This document shows positions 27,522 through 36,815 of a stretch of 64,000 nucleotides of DNA, in pieces. Under the pieces are notes generated by a model. It had not been told where the DNA came from, did no database searches, and was given only the letters and a program-made list of their open reading frames with translations. The DNA is taken from the NCBI GenBank assembly GCA_001899235.1, contig MKVR01000005.1, positions 1,522 to 65,521 of the forward strand. The letters are read 5' to 3'. This DNA comes from Nitrosospira sp. 56-18 (lineage in GTDB: Bacteria; Pseudomonadota; Gammaproteobacteria; Burkholderiales; Nitrosomonadaceae). The position numbers and the translations under genes are program-made. Numbering within the stretch: the stretch's first letter is position 1; every line of letters begins with the position of its first letter.

Positions 27522-27553
27522 CAACTCCCTGGAATGGCCATTCCAGGGAGTTG
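27522..27553. repeat. 32-bp perfect palindrome in the rsmI-yraN intergenic region
   Basis: The 16-base half CAACTCCCTGGAATGG (27522-27537) is followed directly by its exact reverse complement CCATTCCAGGGAGTTG (27538-27553), with no spacer. It lies between two divergent genes, 114 bases from rsmI and 141 from yraN. It could be a dimeric-protein operator, a hairpin in one of the leaders or a small repeat element. Confidence 0.85.
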
Positions 27554-27694
27554 CGCCTTGCCCTGCACCCTAGAAACCGCATACTCCACCCTGTCCAACT
27601 GCCGGATTTCGGTTGAAGTACCATTGCATTGTAAGCCATTTGGCCAGTTGCTTATTTTTGCGTTTTTCCGTGCCGTGATGCCGGAAATGCGGAC

Positions 27695-28060
27695 ATGGGC
27701 CATAACGGGTATGCGGACATGACGGGTATCGATGCGGAGCGATTTGCGGAGGCATTTCTGAGACAGCATGGTCTGGCGTTGCTCCAGAGAAACTATCGCT
27801 GCCGCTTCGGAGAAATCGATCTCATTATGCGGGATGACATTGTAATGGTGTTTGTCGAAGTCCGAATGCGCAAAAGTCTCTTTTTTGGCGGTGCCGCTGC
27901 GAGCATCACTCCCAACAAACAGCAAAAACTGATACTTACCGCCCGCCACTATCTCTCGTCCTTGAAAGCGACACCTCCATGCCGGTTTGATGCGGTGTTG
28001 CTGTCGGGTGAGGACGGCAGGAAAATCGAGTGGATCAAGGACATTATCTGCACAGGGTGA
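27695..28060 (+). CDS. yraN: YraN/UPF0102 family protein
   Basis: A 121-residue protein of the UPF0102 family, which has a restriction-endonuclease-like fold. Motifs are RNYRCRFGEIDLIMRD and VFVEVRMRKSLFFGG, including the E-x-D and E-V-K/R catalytic-type residues. No biochemical role is firmly known. The ATG at 27719 is an alternative start, since both are preceded by similar bases. It is followed 52 bases later by the BON-domain lipoprotein gene, the usual arrangement. Confidence 0.9.
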   Translation: MGHNGYADMTGIDAERFAEAFLRQHGLALLQRNYRCRFGEIDLIMRDDIVMVFVEVRMRKSLFFGGAAASITPNKQQKLILTARHYLSSLKATPPCRFDAVLLSGEDGRKIEWIKDIICTG

Positions 28061-28112
28061 TGAGGCCAGATATCCAGCAGAGTTTTTAAAAAAATCATAC
28101 GAGAGGGAACTG

Positions 28113-28700
28113 ATGGTAAATTCAACCAGGAAACTGTTGCTGCTGCTCTTATTGACGCTTCCTTTTTTTTCCGGCTGCGCCCTGCTGATTGCCACCGGCG
28201 TGGTATCCGGGGTTGGCACGGGCGTAGCGATGTCCCAGGACCGCCGCACGAGTGGCATGTTTATAGAAGACGAGGGCATCGAGTCGAGAAGCACCGGGCG
28301 TATCAGTGAAAAATTCGGAACGAACACCCACATCAATGTCACCAGTTTCAATCGAAATGTGCTGCTGACCGGCGAGGCGCCGACCGAGGCTGCCAGGCAG
28401 GAGGTGGAACGCCTCGCCGCGAATGTGGAGCATGTACGGAACGTCACCAATGAAATCACCGTATCCGATATCAGCTCATTTGCGTCCCGCAGTAACGATA
28501 CGTTGCTTACATCGAAAGTAAAAAGCCGCTTCATGGACAGCGGAAAATTCCAGATTAACCACGTCAAGGTGGTCACGGAGAATGGTGTCGTTTATCTGCT
28601 GGGCCTGGTGAAACGCACGGAAGCGGAGAGCGCGGTGGGGATAGCGCGATCCACCAGCGGAGTAAAAAAAGTGGTAAAGGTATTCGAGTATATGGACTAG
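28113..28700 (+). CDS. dolP: BON-domain outer-membrane lipoprotein (DolP/YraP-like)
   Basis: Outer-membrane lipoprotein of 195 residues. The signal ends in the lipobox F-S-G-C with Cys22. Two BON domains follow: about 55-125 (ISEKFGTN...VTNEITV) and about 128-195 (LLTSKVKSRFMDSG...VVKVFEYMD). DolP homologues bind anionic phospholipid and support outer-membrane integrity. GAGAGGGAAC precedes the ATG at 28113. It forms a unit with yraN; the gmhA/diaA-type gene often found between them is missing here. Confidence 0.88.
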   Translation: MVNSTRKLLLLLLLTLPFFSGCALLIATGVVSGVGTGVAMSQDRRTSGMFIEDEGIESRSTGRISEKFGTNTHINVTSFNRNVLLTGEAPTEAARQEVERLAANVEHVRNVTNEITVSDISSFASRSNDTLLTSKVKSRFMDSGKFQINHVKVVTENGVVYLLGLVKRTEAESAVGIARSTSGVKKVVKVFEYMD

Positions 28701-28712
28701 GAAAGCGACACC

Positions 28713-30080
28713 ATGCTTGCGCAGGACATCGTTAAGCAACTTGACCATTTGTTGCCGCCTGACCGGTTTTATACGGATCCGGTCGATTGCCTCGTGTATG
28801 GCTACGACAATAGCCGCAAGCTTTTTCCGCCCGATGCCGTGGTTTTTCCCATCGACGCAAATGAGGTGTGTGCGGTGGTAGGTCTGTGCAATGAATATGA
28901 AATCCCTCTCGTTCCAAGGGGACGCGGGACGGGAACCGCGGGAGGAAGCCTTCCGGAGAAAGGAGGCATTGCCCTGTCACTGGAACGGATGCTCAGGATA
29001 ATAAGCGTGGACCCTGGTAACCGGGTAATTGTAGCTGAACCCGGTGTGCTGAATCAGACCATACAGGAGGCCGCGAAACCCCATGGTTTCTTTTGGCCGC
29101 CAGATCCCTCCAGCGCAGCTTTCTCCAGCATAGGAGGAAATCTTGCCACTTCCGCGGGCGGCCCGCATGCTGTCAAATATGGCACCACGCGGGATCACGT
29201 GCTGGGCTTGAAGGCGGTTACTGGCGGAGGCACCATGATCAGCACCGGCTGCTACACCACGAAGGGGGTGGTGGGCTACGATCTCACCCGCCTGCTGGTA
29301 GGATCGGAGGGAACGCTTGCAGTCATTACCGAAGCCACGCTCAAACTTACCCCTCTTCCCCAGGCCAGAGGAGGTCTCACAGCTTATTATCATGCCGCTG
29401 CGAGCTGTGCTGAAGCCATACTTCGCATCATGGCGCTTTCAGAGACCCCTAGCGCCGTGGAATTCCTGGATGAAGGATCGCTCAATCTGATACGCAGCCG
29501 TTTCCCCGAGATGCTGCCTTCCGGCGCGCGCGCAATGCTGATGATAGAAGTGGATGGAGCGTACAGTTCCATCCCGGAGTCAACCGCCGCAGTACTGGCC
29601 GCATGCGCGGGAAATGGGCTGATTCATGCGGAGGAGGCACCGGATCCCGCTGCTTTATGGGCAGCCCGGAAAACCTTGTCTCCGTTGCTGCGCGACATCG
29701 CACCGAAGAAAATCAATGAAGACGTCGTCGTGCCCATTTCGGCCCTGCCAGAGTTTCTGGAAGAACTGGCACGGTTAAGCGCCAGGTACGGCATTGCCAA
29801 CGTCAATTTTGGGCATGCCGGCAATGGAAATATCCATGTAAACCTCCTGGTCAATCCGGATAACATGGAGGAAATGCAGCGCGCGGGAGACTGCCTGAAC
29901 GATGTGTTCGATCTGGTGATAAGACTGAACGGGACCCTTTCAGGAGAACATGGAATCGGTAGCGAAAAACGTCCCTTTGTCGACAAGGAAATCGATGCGC
30001 CGACGCTGGATCTGATGAAACAGATCAAACGGGTGTTCGACCCCCGAAATATCCTGAATCCGGGGAAGCTGTTTCCATAG
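28713..30080 (+). CDS. FAD-binding oxidoreductase, GlcD/D-lactate dehydrogenase type
   Basis: FAD-linked 2-hydroxyacid oxidoreductase of 455 residues. The PCMH FAD-binding domain (about 35-215) has PRGRGTGTAGGSLPEKGG and SAGGPHAVKYGTTRDHVLGL; the C-terminal oxidase domain has FGHAGNGNIHVNLL and SGEHGIGSEKR. This is the GlcD subunit pattern, but no glcE or glcF follows, so it may act as a single-subunit D-lactate or glycolate dehydrogenase. It starts 12 bases after the BON lipoprotein gene, so it probably shares its transcript. Confidence 0.88.
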   Translation: MLAQDIVKQLDHLLPPDRFYTDPVDCLVYGYDNSRKLFPPDAVVFPIDANEVCAVVGLCNEYEIPLVPRGRGTGTAGGSLPEKGGIALSLERMLRIISVDPGNRVIVAEPGVLNQTIQEAAKPHGFFWPPDPSSAAFSSIGGNLATSAGGPHAVKYGTTRDHVLGLKAVTGGGTMISTGCYTTKGVVGYDLTRLLVGSEGTLAVITEATLKLTPLPQARGGLTAYYHAAASCAEAILRIMALSETPSAVEFLDEGSLNLIRSRFPEMLPSGARAMLMIEVDGAYSSIPESTAAVLAACAGNGLIHAEEAPDPAALWAARKTLSPLLRDIAPKKINEDVVVPISALPEFLEELARLSARYGIANVNFGHAGNGNIHVNLLVNPDNMEEMQRAGDCLNDVFDLVIRLNGTLSGEHGIGSEKRPFVDKEIDAPTLDLMKQIKRVFDPRNILNPGKLFP

Positions 30081-30153
30081 CCGGGTTGGATATCCGGCGT
30101 GAGCGGATGCAGCATCCCGCCAAACCTCGACCCCAGGTACGCTCGGCAACCTG

Positions 30154-31080
30154 CTAAAACAGGGGCTTCGGATCAGGCGTAATGATGAGTTGCTCGGGAT
30201 TGAAGCGCAACCTCAATGAGTCGCCGCTTATCGAGTAGGTGTCATGGATGTTTCCTTTCTCGCCATCCGGCAACTGCAGACTGTCGTCCCGATGGACCGG
30301 GTCCTGGCGAATCCAATCATCAAACTGCTCCAGACCCGCATGGCCCTCAAAAAAATAGGCGACAAGGCGTCGGAACAGCTTGGGCCAAATGATGAGCGTC
30401 TCCAGTTGAGCAAGATCGGCAATGACCACCTCGTTGCCGATACTCACATCCTCATACGGCCAAAGCCCAGCCCCCGGCTCTTTCCGCGCCTGGGCGATCA
30501 GACGCCTCAAGTGGACAATCAGTGACATCGGCATGGTATCATAGGGTTCCACGTAACATAGCCCCGCCCTGAGAAGCTTTGCATTGACGCTTTGATCCAG
30601 CAAAGCATCTTCCACAAAGACGTTTTTCCCATCTTCCCTGTCAGATGCATCAGCGTAAACAAGGCCGAGCAGCCTTCCGTTGGCCTCGATACCACTCGCA
30701 ATAACGTAACCGGGCAGCGGGTTATTATCCACCGACTGCACTTTGTTCGGCGAGTCACTGGAATAAACAACGTTCTCGAACCCCAGCAAGCGTAGATTTT
30801 CGTCACGGGCAGCATTGGCGAAGCCGAGTTCCTGATGCGTTTCCCTGAAATGGGTTTCCAGCGCATCGATTCCCTCATACCGGACGGCAATATTTTTGCG
30901 CTTGTTGAACTCGGCCCGCTTGCCCGAAAACCTTGGTAAATCGAGGACCAGATCGATATTGTCAGGCTCGAACCTGACGGTGTCGCCGTCGGGCTCCGGT
31001 CCCTGCCTTGGCATATCGGGGTAGTAGATCCAGTATTTTCCCTTGATCAACGTATAGCGTGATTTCGTTGGTCTTGCCAT
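30154..31080 (-). CDS. SNase-like (thermonuclease-fold) protein
   Basis: A 308-residue protein with a staphylococcal-nuclease-like core. DGDTVRFEPDN and NIAVRYEGIDALETHF (about 32-78) match the nuclease signature, with GIDALE where the family usually has GIDAPE. LRAGLCYVEPYDTMP and the following Arg/Ala helix match the second half. No signal peptide is visible, so it is probably cytoplasmic. About 100 extra C-terminal residues have no recognised domain. Nuclease activity is likely but not certain. It converges on the GlcD-type gene. Confidence 0.75.
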   Translation of the reverse strand: MARPTKSRYTLIKGKYWIYYPDMPRQGPEPDGDTVRFEPDNIDLVLDLPRFSGKRAEFNKRKNIAVRYEGIDALETHFRETHQELGFANAARDENLRLLGFENVVYSSDSPNKVQSVDNNPLPGYVIASGIEANGRLLGLVYADASDREDGKNVFVEDALLDQSVNAKLLRAGLCYVEPYDTMPMSLIVHLRRLIAQARKEPGAGLWPYEDVSIGNEVVIADLAQLETLIIWPKLFRRLVAYFFEGHAGLEQFDDWIRQDPVHRDDSLQLPDGEKGNIHDTYSISGDSLRLRFNPEQLIITPDPKPLF

Positions 31081-31430
31081 TTTTTATCCCCGGATGAATT
31101 TTTTGCCTTTCCACATTCTCAAAAATCGACTGGCATCAACTGGCGACTAGTTTCAGTATAGTCTCTCTCATGTATGTTGCAATCTGTATACGGTGTATGG
31201 CAGAGATGGATCAAGTGCGGGTCTGTCCGTAGTGGTATTCGCCCTCAACCTGATAGTCATCCGGGCCAGGGCCGCCGCATCTACCGAAGCAATAGACACC
31301 CGGCACGATGCATATGCCGCCAAAGTGCTGCTGGCTTGTCACAAATCAGTCAACTCCGTGAAATTACATTGTCATGATTTGCGCGTAGGGTAAGTGCTTG
31401 TGTCCAACATACCAGTTCGGGGGTCTTCCT
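31081..31430. other. intergenic region upstream of phoX
   Basis: 350 bases between the divergent SNase-like and PhoX genes. Short open frames on the plus strand lack family features and are rejected. No clear Pho box (two tandem CTGTCAT-type repeats) was seen by eye. The only ribosome-binding signal is GGGG before the ATG at 31431. Confidence 0.5.
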
Positions 31431-33095
31431 ATGCACACTATCGCAGGAAAAATGCTTATGGCGTCCACTATCGTGATGGGTTTAAGCGCTGAGTATACCC
31501 AGGCCCAGGATCAGCTATCCGGCGTTCCCGCAGCCAATCCCAAGACTGCGGGCATGGTTGCGCCGAATATCCTTACTCCTGAACTGGAACAAATCGTCTG
31601 GGCCAGCGGCGCCACGAAACTCGAGAATCCAACCGACCTGATCGGTTTTTATGGTTATAACAACGACGGACCGCACATGCCCGCCCCGGGCGCAGTCCAG
31701 ACTGCTGGCAGCACGATCGAAGCCAGCAAAACCGAGCCGGACAAGAACACCTATCTCGTCCTGCACGGACAGACGGGACCCGACAACCATTACGACTATG
31801 GTTCACGCTTTCTGTTTCAAGGCCACGAGGGCGGCAAGCAAGGTTATATCACGCGCATCAACCTGGAAGCGGATGGCTTGCATCGCACGACACTCATGGC
31901 GGATAAGGATGTCGAAGGGAAACCCCTCCCGCTCTTCGATGGCTCCACCTGGTACCCCTGGGCACAACGGCTTTTATTTACCGCGGAAGCAGGTAAAAAT
32001 GGCGGGGTATGGCAAGCGACCGTAAGTTATCCATCGGCGGTAGAGGATATTTCCGGCATCATGGGGCGCGGGGGCTACGAGGGTATCCAGGCCGATGCCC
32101 AGGGCAATCTCTGGATCGTCGAGGATGCAGGCGGCAGATCCGGTGCGGTAAACAAAAATGCCAAGCAGCCCAATAGCTTCATTTACCGTTTTGTGCCAAA
32201 AAACAAGCACGACTTGAAAGCAGGTGGCAAGCTTCAGGCCCTGCAAGTAGCCTCAAAACGCCATGCCGGCCCCATTGTTTTCAACCCGGACGATCCGGAC
32301 GGCGATATTCTCTCTCTGGATGTAAAAGATCTTCATTCTTATGGCGTCACATTCGATACCAAATGGATTGTTATCCATGATACCGATGTGGATGGCTTTG
32401 TTCCCTTCGACGCCAATGCGGCTGCCAAAATAAAACAGGCAACCCCATTCAAGCGTCCCGAAAACGGGGTCTTTCGTCCAGGCACCGGGTTTCGCGAATT
32501 TTATTTCACCGAAACCGGCGATACGAATAAAGATACTGAGGCAGGAGCTGACTTCGGCGGATTCGGCGGCATATTCAGGCTTGCCCAGAAGAATGGCTCA
32601 TCCGATTCCTGGCGCCTGTCGATATTCTACAAAGGCGGTGTTGCGCATACGGGGTTCGACAATATTGCGTTCTGGAGCAAAAACAAATTGGTGGTGGTCG
32701 AGGATGCAGGCGATACGCTCCACACGCAGCGTAACGCGCTGGATTCGGCATACCTGTTTGACGTAAACACCGATTATACCAACCCTGCTATTCAGCCACT
32801 CCGCATACTGGCACAGGGGCGCGATGCGTCGGCGACCTTCGATTCCCCCCTGACCGATGGACGCCCGGCCAATGGTTTCCAGAATGATGGAGATAACGAA
32901 ATCACCGGGATTCATATTTCCGATGGCGATGACAGCGTTCATGGCCTTCTGGGAGCCAGGAACCCACGTCCGTTCCGCGATGGCTGGCGGGTATTTTATA
33001 CGCAGCAGCATGGGGACAACGTGACTTACGAAATTATCCCCGCAAAACAGATGCATCTCCATGACCACCATCAATGGCGTGACGATGACGATTAA
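31431..33095 (+). CDS. PhoX-family (DUF839) secreted phosphatase
   Basis: Secreted protein of 554 residues of the PhoX/DUF839 family, calcium- and iron-dependent alkaline phosphatases with a beta-propeller. The N-terminus MHTIAGKMLMASTIVMGLSA is a Sec-type signal; no twin-arginine pair is seen, unlike classical PhoX. Propeller-like blocks include GGYEGIQADAQGNLWIVEDAGG, NKLVVVEDAGDTLH and DGDDSVHGLLG. A His/Asp-rich tail (HLHDHHQWRDDDD) closes the protein and could bind metal. The ATG at 31431 is used; an earlier frame start lacks a ribosome-binding site. Confidence 0.78.
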   Translation: MHTIAGKMLMASTIVMGLSAEYTQAQDQLSGVPAANPKTAGMVAPNILTPELEQIVWASGATKLENPTDLIGFYGYNNDGPHMPAPGAVQTAGSTIEASKTEPDKNTYLVLHGQTGPDNHYDYGSRFLFQGHEGGKQGYITRINLEADGLHRTTLMADKDVEGKPLPLFDGSTWYPWAQRLLFTAEAGKNGGVWQATVSYPSAVEDISGIMGRGGYEGIQADAQGNLWIVEDAGGRSGAVNKNAKQPNSFIYRFVPKNKHDLKAGGKLQALQVASKRHAGPIVFNPDDPDGDILSLDVKDLHSYGVTFDTKWIVIHDTDVDGFVPFDANAAAKIKQATPFKRPENGVFRPGTGFREFYFTETGDTNKDTEAGADFGGFGGIFRLAQKNGSSDSWRLSIFYKGGVAHTGFDNIAFWSKNKLVVVEDAGDTLHTQRNALDSAYLFDVNTDYTNPAIQPLRILAQGRDASATFDSPLTDGRPANGFQNDGDNEITGIHISDGDDSVHGLLGARNPRPFRDGWRVFYTQQHGDNVTYEIIPAKQMHLHDHHQWRDDDD

Positions 33096-33182
33096 GGCTC
33101 TGCAAGCCCTGGCTTAACGGCTGCAAACCCGGCGAGCGGCGGACTTGCTGAATGAGAACGTTCACACTCGGTATTGCAGCAA

Positions 33183-33220
33183 ATGAATCCACCAGTCCAG
33201 CGATGGGCTGGTGGATTCAT
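33183..33220. terminator. hairpin between convergent phoX and hpnG
   Basis: ATGAATCCACCAG (33183-33195) and CTGGTGGATTCAT (33208-33220) form a perfect 13-bp stem with a 12-base loop. It lies between two convergent stops. No T-run follows on either strand, so it is at most a weak or factor-assisted terminator. Confidence 0.5.
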
Positions 33221-33276
33221 GCTATCGATATGCCCATTGCGCCCATTGCCGAACCGCAGGGCGTACTATGGAAACT

Positions 33277-33975
33277 TCATGCTATTTCTGTCTTGCCGAA
33301 CCGCACTACCGTCGCCAATGTCGAACAGGCCGCCCGCGATTCAACCGCCAGCCGCAGCAATGTGCGGGGACTGATTCTCCCGCGCAGCAACAGACCCAGG
33401 AGGCGTCCCAACTCCACGCTCCCATCGGGCCGTATTGCATCGAGCAGAGCGGAGGGAGGTGAAAATTCGATGGGATCGGAAATCGCACGCACTGCAAGAA
33501 ACGGCAGGCCGGCGCGTTCCGCCACTTCTGCAATCGCACCGCTTTCCATGTCCACGGCGCAAGCACCTGTGGTTTGCGCCAATGCCCGTTTTGCGGTGGC
33601 AGAAGTCAGGACGTGCCTGCTTGCGGCAAGGGTTCCACTCACTACGCTGATATGGTTGGGGAGCAGCGTGCGCAATCGATCGCGCCAGAGCAAATCGACA
33701 GGAAATAGGCGATCTACCTGGATATATTCAGGCAGAATCAGACTTCCCGGCCGCAGGGTTGAATCCAGCGCACCAGCAAGCCCAAAGCTCATCAGCGCGT
33801 TGGCGCCGGCAGCGTGCAACCCTTCCGCCGCTCTCGCAGCCGCCTGCCCGCCCATGCCGCAAAGCCAGATCAAGGCGCCTTCCCCCAGTCTTACGGGCTC
33901 GTTAAAGGGTAATCTGCGCGGTGTGATGCAGCGCGCTTCCACCCGCATCGCCGCTACGATGCCTATGCTCTTCAC
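33277..33975 (-). CDS. hpnG: hopanoid phosphorylase-type nucleosidase HpnG
   Basis: A 232-residue member of the MTA/SAH nucleosidase-phosphorylase family. In hopanoid producers HpnG removes adenine from adenosylhopane to give ribosylhopane. Motifs are GIVAAMRVEARC at the start, FGLAGALDSTLRPGSLI, and VDMESGAIAEVAERAGLPFLAVRAISD, which carries the conserved MES and D. The GTG start overlaps the shc stop in GTGA, indicating translational coupling. It is the last gene of the hopanoid cluster. Confidence 0.88.
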   Translation of the reverse strand: MKSIGIVAAMRVEARCITPRRLPFNEPVRLGEGALIWLCGMGGQAAARAAEGLHAAGANALMSFGLAGALDSTLRPGSLILPEYIQVDRLFPVDLLWRDRLRTLLPNHISVVSGTLAASRHVLTSATAKRALAQTTGACAVDMESGAIAEVAERAGLPFLAVRAISDPIEFSPPSALLDAIRPDGSVELGRLLGLLLRGRISPRTLLRLAVESRAACSTLATVVRFGKTEIA

Positions 33976-35936
33976 GCAAGATTCTTTGCGGCGCCGCCAC
34001 GAAATCTTGCCAAAGCCCACAATGGAAAATAGCTGGTATACCCGTGATACTTCAGATAGAAAACACGGGGAAAACCCGGAGCATTAAACCAGGGGTCATA
34101 CCACAGGCCATCGCTGGCCTGTTTCCGCAGGAGATATTCGATACCCCGGTATACCTCCTTGCTCTGGCCTTCCCCGGCCGCCATCAGGCCAAGCAAAGCC
34201 CATGCCGTCTGGGATAGGGTGCTCGTATGAAAACGTCCTGCCTGCTGGGGGTCGAAGTAACTGTCATTGCTTTCTCCCCAGCCTCCATCCTCCTGCTGTA
34301 TCGACTTGAGCCATTGCACCGCGCGCCGGATGGCAAGGTGACCGGTATCGACACGAGCAAGCCGAAATGCTTCCAGCACCGCCCAGGTGCCATAAATGTA
34401 ATTGCTCCCCCAGCGCCCGAACCAGGCTCCGCTTGGTTCCTGTTCCCGGAACAGGTAGGTCAGGCCGCGCTCCACGACCTCCTTGTGCCTGGCCTGACCA
34501 TACAAAGCCAGGAAACCCGTGCATCTGGCCGTGACATCGCTGGTTGGAGGATCAAGCAAAGCGCCATGATCGGCAAACGGAATTTCGTTGAGATAATAGT
34601 AAGTGTTATCGCTGTCAAAAGCGGCGAAACCACCGTTGGCAGATTGCATCCCCGCAAGCCAGTCAGCCGCCCGTGCAATGCTTTCACTATAGGCTTTCGG
34701 GTCCGCCAGATGAAGTGCCCAGGCGACGGCGGCAGTATCGTCGAGATCCGGGTAATGCGGATTGGCGTACTGAAAGGCCCAGCCCCCTCCTGCCAGACCG
34801 GGGTGGTCTTCCTGCCAGTCAGCCGGCGCGTCCAGTATCTGGTTTGGAATAAGCCAGTCAAGGGCTTTGCGGACAGGCTTTTCGTCCATGCCACCTTCCT
34901 GTAGCGCCAGGCTGGCAAGAACGGTGTCCCATACCGGCGAAACGCATGGCTGGCACCACGTGCTCTCTCCCTGTTCCACCAGTAACCCCTGCAAGGCATC
35001 CCGGCACTGCTTCCGATAGGGATGCTCATAAGGATAGCCAAGCGCGGCGAGCGCTTCGTACGCATTCACTATTGCCGGAAATATCCCCCCCAGGCCGCTG
35101 TCGCCGTTCAGACGCTCTATCATCCAGCTTTCAGCCCGGCGTATAGCCATGCGGCGGAAAAATGGCGGAATGTAGGGCTCGAATACCGAGGTGGTTCGCT
35201 CAAGCACTAAAAAAAACCGGTTCAGGCGCGTCCGTATCGGAAAATAATTCCGCTCTTCGTTCGGAGGAACAGTAAATAATTCCTGGATATGGATATCGCG
35301 CGGATTCGCAGCCCGCTTCTTCAGGCTGCATAATATGGACAGGGGTATCGTTACCGTGCGGGACCAGTAGGCAATCTTGCTGAGGTGAAACGGAAACCAG
35401 CGTGGCAGGAATATGATCTCCACCGGTACGAAAGGCACCCCCCGCCAGGGAATCTGGCCGAACATGGCAAGCATTATGCGCGTAAATACGTTGGCGCGCG
35501 CTGCTCCCCCATGCGCCAATATGGCGGCACGCGCACGCGCCATATGCGGCGCTTCAGGCGAGTCACCCACGAGCTTCAGGGCATAATAGGCCTTGACAGT
35601 GCAACTGAGATCAAAATCGCCGCCATAATATAACGACCAGCCGTCATGCCGGGAGTCCTGCTTTCCCCGAACGAATCTGGCCAGCCTGGCCTGCAGACCT
35701 GTATCCACCTCGTCCATGAAATGCATCATCAGCACGTACTCGGCGGGAATAGTGCAGTCCGCCTCCAGCGGAAAACACCAATGCCCATCCTCCTTCTGAA
35801 GACGCAGCAATCCCTCGCGGGCAGCGTTTAGCCCGGCTTCCAGGGAGGCTGGATTAAGGTATCGATCTTCCTTGTAGATTCTCGCCGTACTCTCAAAACT
35901 CTTCATTTGCATATTGCCGAAACTGCTGGTTTGCAT
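33972..35936 (-). CDS. shc: squalene-hopene cyclase
   Basis: Cyclises squalene to hopene at the cytoplasmic membrane, 654 residues. The catalytic DXDD motif reads D397-L-D-D400 within DLDDTAAVAWAL. Several QW repeats are visible (e.g. QEDGGWGES, QKEDGHWCFP). Membrane-entry hydrophobic residues cluster around 150-200. Squalene-synthesis genes (hpnC, hpnD, hpnE) are not in the window. The gene overlaps hpnG by 4 bases downstream and follows mlaA by 84 bases. Confidence 0.96.
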   Translation of the reverse strand: MQTSSFGNMQMKSFESTARIYKEDRYLNPASLEAGLNAAREGLLRLQKEDGHWCFPLEADCTIPAEYVLMMHFMDEVDTGLQARLARFVRGKQDSRHDGWSLYYGGDFDLSCTVKAYYALKLVGDSPEAPHMARARAAILAHGGAARANVFTRIMLAMFGQIPWRGVPFVPVEIIFLPRWFPFHLSKIAYWSRTVTIPLSILCSLKKRAANPRDIHIQELFTVPPNEERNYFPIRTRLNRFFLVLERTTSVFEPYIPPFFRRMAIRRAESWMIERLNGDSGLGGIFPAIVNAYEALAALGYPYEHPYRKQCRDALQGLLVEQGESTWCQPCVSPVWDTVLASLALQEGGMDEKPVRKALDWLIPNQILDAPADWQEDHPGLAGGGWAFQYANPHYPDLDDTAAVAWALHLADPKAYSESIARAADWLAGMQSANGGFAAFDSDNTYYYLNEIPFADHGALLDPPTSDVTARCTGFLALYGQARHKEVVERGLTYLFREQEPSGAWFGRWGSNYIYGTWAVLEAFRLARVDTGHLAIRRAVQWLKSIQQEDGGWGESNDSYFDPQQAGRFHTSTLSQTAWALLGLMAAGEGQSKEVYRGIEYLLRKQASDGLWYDPWFNAPGFPRVFYLKYHGYTSYFPLWALARFRGGAAKNLA

Positions 35937-36020
35937 GAATCATCTTTTTGATTTTCACGGATTTAACCTGATGCTGTTCGCTCTTTCGGGAATTATATCG
36001 TACTATCCCCAAATCGCCAC

Positions 36021-36815
36021 TCAGTGCGCGCTTCCGGTCGATGACTTGGTTATTGGCTTGCTCTGCTCCAATTCCTCATACATCGGATCGTCGAAGCTCT
36101 CCGGAGGCGGATCGCCATCGTAAATTAGATGCTTGCGCTGCTGTAAGAACCCCTCTCGCACAAACAAATACGGATCCAGCGCCGCCTGGTCGCGAACACG
36201 CATGGGGCCGGATAATCTGGCCCGCTTGTCGATGATGCCCAATACCGTCACCGGGCCAACAACCGCCGCACTAGCGAACGAACCGGCATAGAACAAAAGG
36301 TTGCTAACCGCGCTGACGCCAATTCCGGGCGCATCGCGATAGGTACTCGGACCGATAAGCGGCACAAATAAATAAGAACCCGTATTGACCCCCCATACGC
36401 CAAGGGTCTGCCCGAAATCTTCGTCATGCTGCAGCAAACCCATCGGCGCGGCCATGTCGAAAAGCCCGCCCAGGCCGATAGTGGTATTGACGACGAACCG
36501 CAGGCTATCCTCGAACCCCTGCCGCACCTTCCCTTGCAGAAAGTCATTGAGGATTACGTTGGGATAGGCCAGGTTGTCATAAAAATTTCCAATCGAGCGC
36601 TGCATGGGATTGGGGATATATTTGATGTAGGCATCCGCTACCGGCGCAAGGACATTCCGGTCTACCATATCCGTAAAGTCATAGAATTTACGGTTGGTTT
36701 TCTCGTTTGGGTCGATCGGATCCACGCTGGCATCGGTGGGACGCGTGGTGGCGCAACCGCCAGACAGCAGCGCGCACATCAATAGCAAAATCGTTGCCGT
36801 GCGTTTATGTGTCAT
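36021..36815 (-). CDS. mlaA: MlaA (VacJ) outer-membrane lipid-transport lipoprotein
   Basis: Outer-membrane lipoprotein of 264 residues from ATG 36815. The signal ends at the lipobox-like LSGGC with Cys21. Family blocks are DPIDPNEKTNRKFYDFTDMVDR, NFYDNLAYPNVILNDFLQGKV, TIGLGGLFDMA and DFGQTLGVWGVNTGSYLFVPLIGPST. MlaA removes misplaced phospholipid from the outer leaflet; here it lies between hpnN and shc in a hopanoid cluster, suggesting a role in moving hopanoids or balancing the outer membrane. Confidence 0.93.
   Translation of the reverse strand: MTHKRTATILLLMCALLSGGCATTRPTDASVDPIDPNEKTNRKFYDFTDMVDRNVLAPVADAYIKYIPNPMQRSIGNFYDNLAYPNVILNDFLQGKVRQGFEDSLRFVVNTTIGLGGLFDMAAPMGLLQHDEDFGQTLGVWGVNTGSYLFVPLIGPSTYRDAPGIGVSAVSNLLFYAGSFASAAVVGPVTVLGIIDKRARLSGPMRVRDQAALDPYLFVREGFLQQRKHLIYDGDPPPESFDDPMYEELEQSKPITKSSTGSAH

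Noticed and set aside
27458-28576. Long minus-strand frame of 372 codons opposite yraN and the BON lipoprotein gene
   Set aside because: Antisense to two genes with clear family motifs; no ribosome-binding site or recognisable domain.
31174-31393. Two short plus-strand frames upstream of phoX
   Set aside because: No ribosome-binding site, no family resemblance, and they overlap each other in different frames.
33152-34087. Plus-strand frame of 311 codons opposite hpnG
   Set aside because: It crosses the perfect hairpin and the well-supported hpnG gene and has a Ser/Arg/Pro-rich artefact composition.
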